DNA of 64,000 nucleotides, taken from Flavobacteriales bacterium (GTDB lineage Bacteria; Bacteroidota; Bacteroidia; Flavobacteriales_F; PHOS-HE28). Shown piece after piece: positions 60,164-64,000 of this stretch. Within the stretch, counting starts at the first letter, position 1. The number at the start of each line of letters is the position of its first letter. The notes under the pieces are model-generated. The model made no database searches. It saw only the letters and a list, made by a program, of their open reading frames with translations, and was not told where the DNA came from. A program made the translations under genes and the position numbers. The stretch lies in NCBI GenBank assembly GCA_016715995.1, contig JADJXF010000017.1, positions 1-64,000 of the forward strand, in the 5' to 3' direction.

Positions 60164-61752
60164 ATGCCCATACGCATGACCCCCGATCAACCGGGCGGCT
60201 CCCCACGCAACCGTCCAAGCATGCCCAGCGGAGGTGGCCGACGCGGAAGCGGCGGCGGCCTCATCGGCGCATTGCTGCCCATGCTCTTCCGCAACCCGAA
60301 GCTGCTGCTCATCGCTGCAGTGGTGCTCGGCATCCTCTGGTTCATGGGCGGCCTCGACGGCTGCGGCGGAGCGCCGAACCAGCCAGGCGGGCTGCTGGCG
60401 CAGCTCACGCGCGGCGCCACGCTCGACCCGGCCGAATACGACAAGGCCGAGGTATATGAGCCGCTGGCCGACAACGTGCGGTCTCCGCTTCCGGAGCGGG
60501 CTTCCTTGGAGCGGTTCGCGCCGCAGCGCAGGAACCAGGGACAGCAGGGCAGCTGCGTGGCTTGGGCCAGCGCCTACGCCGCGCGCAGCATCATCCATAA
60601 CCAGGCCTCGGGCGATGGCGCGGTATCGGCCTTCAGCCCGAGTTTCATGTACAACCGCATCAAGATTGAAGGCACCGAGTGCCAAGGCAGCTACATCCTG
60701 CGCGCCATGGACGACATGCTCCAGCGCGGCGCGGCACCTTCAGCCAGTTCGCCTACACGGACCAGGACTGCAGCAAGCGACCCGATGAGCAGACCGAGCG
60801 CGGCGCCTCGCGCTACCGAATCAAGGGCTACCAGCGGTTGAGCCGGAGCGATGACCCCAACAGCCCCGTGGACATGGTGGCGATGAAGCAGTACCTCGCG
60901 CAAGGATCACCCGTGGTCATCGGCATGATGGTAGGCGGCAGCTTCATGGAAGGCATGATGGGCCGCGAGGTGTGGGAGCCCACGCAGGAGGACACACGCA
61001 TGCAGGGCTTCGGCGGGCATGCCATGTGCGTGGTCGGCTACGACGACTACAAGCTCGGCGGGGAGCATGGCGGGGCCTTCCAGATCATGAACAGTTGGGG
61101 GCCCGAATGGGGGAAGAACGGCATAGGCTGGGTGCCCTACGACGCCTTCGCCTATTTCACGAAGGAGGCCTACGCGGTGTACCCCATGGGCACGAGCGCC
61201 GATGAGCGACCGGATCGCTTCGACCTACGCTTCGGCCTCGCCATCGTCGATGAGCAGGGGAAGCCCACCGGCGCGCACATCGCGCTGCAGCACCGTGTTG
61301 GCCGCGTTTTCCGCACTGCATCCCCGGTTCCTAAGGGCACGCGGTTCAAGATCGAGTTGACGAACAACCTGGAGTGCTACACCTACCTCTTCGGCCAAGA
61401 GGCCGACGGCAGCACGTACGTGCTCTTCCCCTACACGCCGAAGCACAGCCCTTACTGCGGCACCACCGGCATGCGCCAGTTCCCGCGCGACCACAGCCTC
61501 ACCGCTGATGACACCGGCGAAATGGACGTGATGGCGATCCTCGTGAGCAACCAGCCCTTCAACTACCCGGACATCAACGAACGGATGAACCGCTACCAAG
61601 CGGCCTCCTTGGAACAGGCGCTCCCCGGCGTGCTGGGCGAAGAGCTGCTTCCTCCCGGCGATGCGAGCTATAGCGAAGGTGAGACCTTCGGATTGATGGC
61701 CCCGGCCACGCGGAACGCGGTCGCCATCGTGCTGGAGATCGAGAAGCGCTGA
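60164..61752 (+). CDS. papain-like (C1A) peptidase, membrane-anchored, frameshifted
   Basis: From 60164 a Pro/Gly-rich cytoplasmic head and a membrane helix (about 45-65) are followed by the peptidase: catalytic Cys in NQGQQGSCVAWASAYAARS. After a frame change near 60733-60734 (one missing G) it continues with TFSQFAYTDQDCSKRPDEQT, His in GGHAMCVVGYDDYK and Asn in QIMNSWGPEWGKNG. Joined, it is 529 residues. Residues 330-529 form a domain seen after such peptidases (AIVDEQGKPTGAHIALQHRV, TYVLFPYTPKHSPYCGTT) that resembles DUF4384. It is tethered at the inner membrane with the active site outside. Confidence 0.8.
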
Positions 61753-61773
61753 GGGTCTCCATTACATTGCGGC

Positions 61774-64000
61774 GTGCGTTGCGCGATCGCCGTCATTGCC
61801 CTTGCGCTCTTTGCGCCCATCTCGCTGTCAGCCCAGTTCGCAGGCCCGTTCCCCATCCCGCGAATAGGCGCGACCTCCGTCACCGATCACTACAGCGGCT
61901 ACGTGCAGCTGCGGGCCACGGAGCGGGGCATGGCGCTCGATGTGAACGCCATCGCCTGGGATGCGCACCGCACGTTGTGGCTGGCACTCGAGAATGGTTT
62001 GCTGCGCTGCGATGGTGATAGACATACGCTCTACCAGCATTCGCGGAAGGACAGCACGAGCCTGCCCAACAACTCCGTCACCGACGTGCGCGTGGCGCGT
62101 GATGGCGGCATATGGGTGGGAACGCAGGCAGGGATGGCGCTGTTGGACCCCGTCACAGGGCGATTCAGGCGCTTCATCCTTTCGGCCGACAGCGTGAACA
62201 GCGTGCGCGCCAACCGGTTCTGGCAGGTGGCGCCCATGCCTGATGGCAGCACGTTGGCCATGAATGAGCTCGGGCTCTTCCGCTTACTGGTCAGCGGCGT
62301 CTTCGAACAACTTCATCATCGCAGCGGTGATGAGAATCAATTCTCGTTCGACCAATTGTCGCAAACCAGACTGCTGGCCGACAGCGCCCAAGGCGCGGTA
62401 TGGCTTGCCTCGAAGACCGGTATTTTCCGGATTGATCCTGAGTGGAGGGTGGCGGAGATACGCGAGCTGGCGCCATTCGACGAATTGCCCATTGGACGCG
62501 CGCTTGGCCTAGGATGGGCGGGCACCGATGCCCTCATCTGGTTTGACGATGAAACGAAATCCATCATCGAGGCGGACCTGAAATCCAGTGCATGGCGACG
62601 CACCGATGCACGTGAACTGGTGCCGTATCCGGAAATGCTGCGCGCCCTGTTCCGGGGGCCGACAGGTGAACTATGGGTCAGCACATGGAGCGATCATCTG
62701 CGGGTGATGGCCCCAACGGATCAAGGCCTCGCAGTGGTCTTCCCCGATCGACGCACGGCCATGGCGGCTCCGGGCGGATTCTCCATCCGCAGCATCGGCG
62801 CCGATGCGGAAGGCCGTCTCTGGCTGGCCACCTCACATGGTGCGCTGGCGCTCTTGCCCAGCGACCCGCGCGTGCAACGCATGCCCGTGCCTGGCCTTGA
62901 GGACGGGCAGTACATCCTCACCGCGCAGCCGGAACCAGACGGTTCGCTAGTCGTTGGCACCTATCACGGCGGGCTTCGTCGACGCGATGGCCGCACGGGG
63001 CATTGGTCCACCCTCTTCAATGCGCGTCCGAAGCGCGAGCGTTTCGTCATGCAAGAGAACACCATCGCATCCATCCTGCCCATCGGTGAGGACCACTACT
63101 TGATCGGCACTTACCATGGCATCCATGAGGCACGTCCGAAAGCTGGACGACTGATCCATCGTGATGACCTTGAGGCCCTGGATACACGGCTCACGCGCGA
63201 AACCTTCTCAGCCCTTGCCCGTGGTCCCGATGGTTCGATATGGGCGGCCACCTGGATGAAGGGATTGATCCGCTTCAACCTTGAGCAGCAACAGGTGAGG
63301 TCCTATGTGCATTCGCCCGAGGACCGCAACAGCCTTCCGCTGGACCGTTTGCTCTGCCTCATGATGAGCCGGTCTGGCGACCTCTGGATTGGCGCGAATG
63401 ATGGCGGCGGGCTAAGTCGCTACCGATCGGCGGCAGACGACTTCGAGCGCTTCAGCCTGGCTACCGATGATCACATGGGGCAAGCCCTTGGGGTTGTGCG
63501 CGCCTTGGCAGAGGATGGTGATGGCAGCATCTGGATCGGCACGCACAAGGGCGGTGTTGCGCGGCTCAATCCCGCGACAGGTCGCACAGAGGTCTTCGAT
63601 CAGGGTCAGGGCGTGCCTGGCGACCTGATCCGTGCGGTGATGTCAGATACCGCTCTGGGCACCTGGATCGGTGGCAAGGGCGGGCTCGCGCGATGGAATC
63701 CGGAGCAGCGCGTGTTCCAGCGCGTGGACTTCGGTGTGGAATGGAGCGATGAGGTCGCTGGTATCATAGCCCTGCCGGAGGAACGAGCGATGCTGGTGCT
63801 GAATGGGTCGGAGATCGTGCGCATTGATTTCGGCATGCCGCCGCCTGCTCAACCTGAAACGGCGCCACGGTTGCTGGCGCTTCGCGTGAATGGAGAGGCG
63901 CACAACTTGCTGGATGGATTCGAGATCACTCGAGGCCGCGACCGCATCGTGATCGAGTTCGCCCTATCCGACCCCATCCGTGCGCAGGACATGCGCGTAG
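61774..64000 (+). CDS. two-component regulator propeller protein, incomplete at right edge
   Basis: The frame from GTG 61774 stays open to the window end (742 codons seen). The signal peptide is MRCAIAVIALALFAPISLSA. Then come repeated propeller units of the Reg_prop type (NSVTDVRVARDGGIWVGTQA, RALAEDGDGSIWIGTHKGGV, RAVMSDTALGTWIGGKGGLA), about 12-14 blades in two propellers. The last visible residues, GRDRIVIEFALSDPI, look like the start of a Y_Y_Y beta-sandwich domain. This is the sensor half of a hybrid histidine kinase or a LuxR-type regulator, sensing periplasmic ligands, often glycans. The output domain lies outside the window. Confidence 0.82.
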   Translation, partial: MRCAIAVIALALFAPISLSAQFAGPFPIPRIGATSVTDHYSGYVQLRATERGMALDVNAIAWDAHRTLWLALENGLLRCDGDRHTLYQHSRKDSTSLPNNSVTDVRVARDGGIWVGTQAGMALLDPVTGRFRRFILSADSVNSVRANRFWQVAPMPDGSTLAMNELGLFRLLVSGVFEQLHHRSGDENQFSFDQLSQTRLLADSAQGAVWLASKTGIFRIDPEWRVAEIRELAPFDELPIGRALGLGWAGTDALIWFDDETKSIIEADLKSSAWRRTDARELVPYPEMLRALFRGPTGELWVSTWSDHLRVMAPTDQGLAVVFPDRRTAMAAPGGFSIRSIGADAEGRLWLATSHGALALLPSDPRVQRMPVPGLEDGQYILTAQPEPDGSLVVGTYHGGLRRRDGRTGHWSTLFNARPKRERFVMQENTIASILPIGEDHYLIGTYHGIHEARPKAGRLIHRDDLEALDTRLTRETFSALARGPDGSIWAATWMKGLIRFNLEQQQVRSYVHSPEDRNSLPLDRLLCLMMSRSGDLWIGANDGGGLSRYRSAADDFERFSLATDDHMGQALGVVRALAEDGDGSIWIGTHKGGVARLNPATGRTEVFDQGQGVPGDLIRAVMSDTALGTWIGGKGGLARWNPEQRVFQRVDFGVEWSDEVAGIIALPEERAMLVLNGSEIVRIDFGMPPPAQPETAPRLLALRVNGEAHNLLDGFEITRGRDRIVIEFALSDPIRAQDMRV

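Noticed and set aside
1..64000. CRISPR arrays, insertion sequences, rRNA genes, replication origin
   Set aside because: No regularly spaced direct repeats, transposase motifs, rRNA segments or DnaA-box clusters were seen; the only RNA gene found is tRNA-Val.

Overview
The window is GC-rich bacterial DNA that reads as a Bacteroidota chromosome fragment, most likely a high-GC Flavobacteriales-type lineage. The basis is: several secreted proteins with type IX secretion (T9SS) C-terminal domains, a DUF3078-type outer-membrane protein, lipoproteins with Bacteroidota-style signal peptides, almost no Shine-Dalgarno sequences, and -7-like boxes of the form TAnnTTCG (compare the known Bacteroidota TAnnTTTG) a few bases before many starts. 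The lineage call is an inference from content.

Layout. 0-1.6 kb is AT-richer accessory DNA with weak ORFs and small palindromes. 1.7-3.9 kb holds two lipoproteins with a duplicated 5' region, a small membrane protein and a frameshifted gene. 4-11.2 kb holds T9SS delta-60-repeat proteins, a FAD/Rieske oxidoreductase, a serine hydrolase, and remnants of duplicated 3' gene ends. 11.3-17.4 kb has a TPR/adenylate cyclase, a papain-like peptidase, smpB and a GT39-type glycosyltransferase. 17.4-23.9 kb is mostly minus strand: DUF3078 protein, CxxCH lipoprotein, tRNA-Val, a plus-strand sterol-desaturase-type hydroxylase, then a tight unit glycosyltransferase-gcvT-comB-zinc phospholipase/nuclease. From a bidirectional promoter near 23.95 kb a plus-strand unit runs through a UDP-sugar 4,6-dehydratase, a small protein, mnmH and selD (tRNA selenouridine synthesis), then a universal stress protein and a sorbosone-dehydrogenase-type enzyme.

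30-42.7 kb contains two tandem paralogues of about 1,230 residues (sugar-dehydrogenase propeller, PKD, PA14 and an unusual duplicated C-terminal module), a radical SAM protein and a TolB-like lipoprotein. 42.7-55 kb has many small genes (Vsr-like endonuclease, TPR proteins, two SiaC-like proteins, stress proteins, SDR dehydrogenase, CPBP protease, T9SS protein, nitroreductase), and many are split by single-base indels. 55-64 kb holds a beta-barrel protein, an Rhs-like scrap followed by an AT-rich lipoprotein gene, a large T9SS adhesin-like protein, an Mpo1-like protein, a second papain-like peptidase and the start of a propeller-type sensor that leaves the window.

Most of the split genes have a length of 3n+2, and in most of them one added base restores a family-like reading frame, often at a short homopolymer. 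I therefore treat them as single genes with likely assembly or sequencing indels, and record that they cluster at 42.7-54.7 kb. The most unusual items are the C-terminal NDRDPIL tandem module, the duplicated start regions and gene tails near the left end, and the Rhs-like/AT-rich island.
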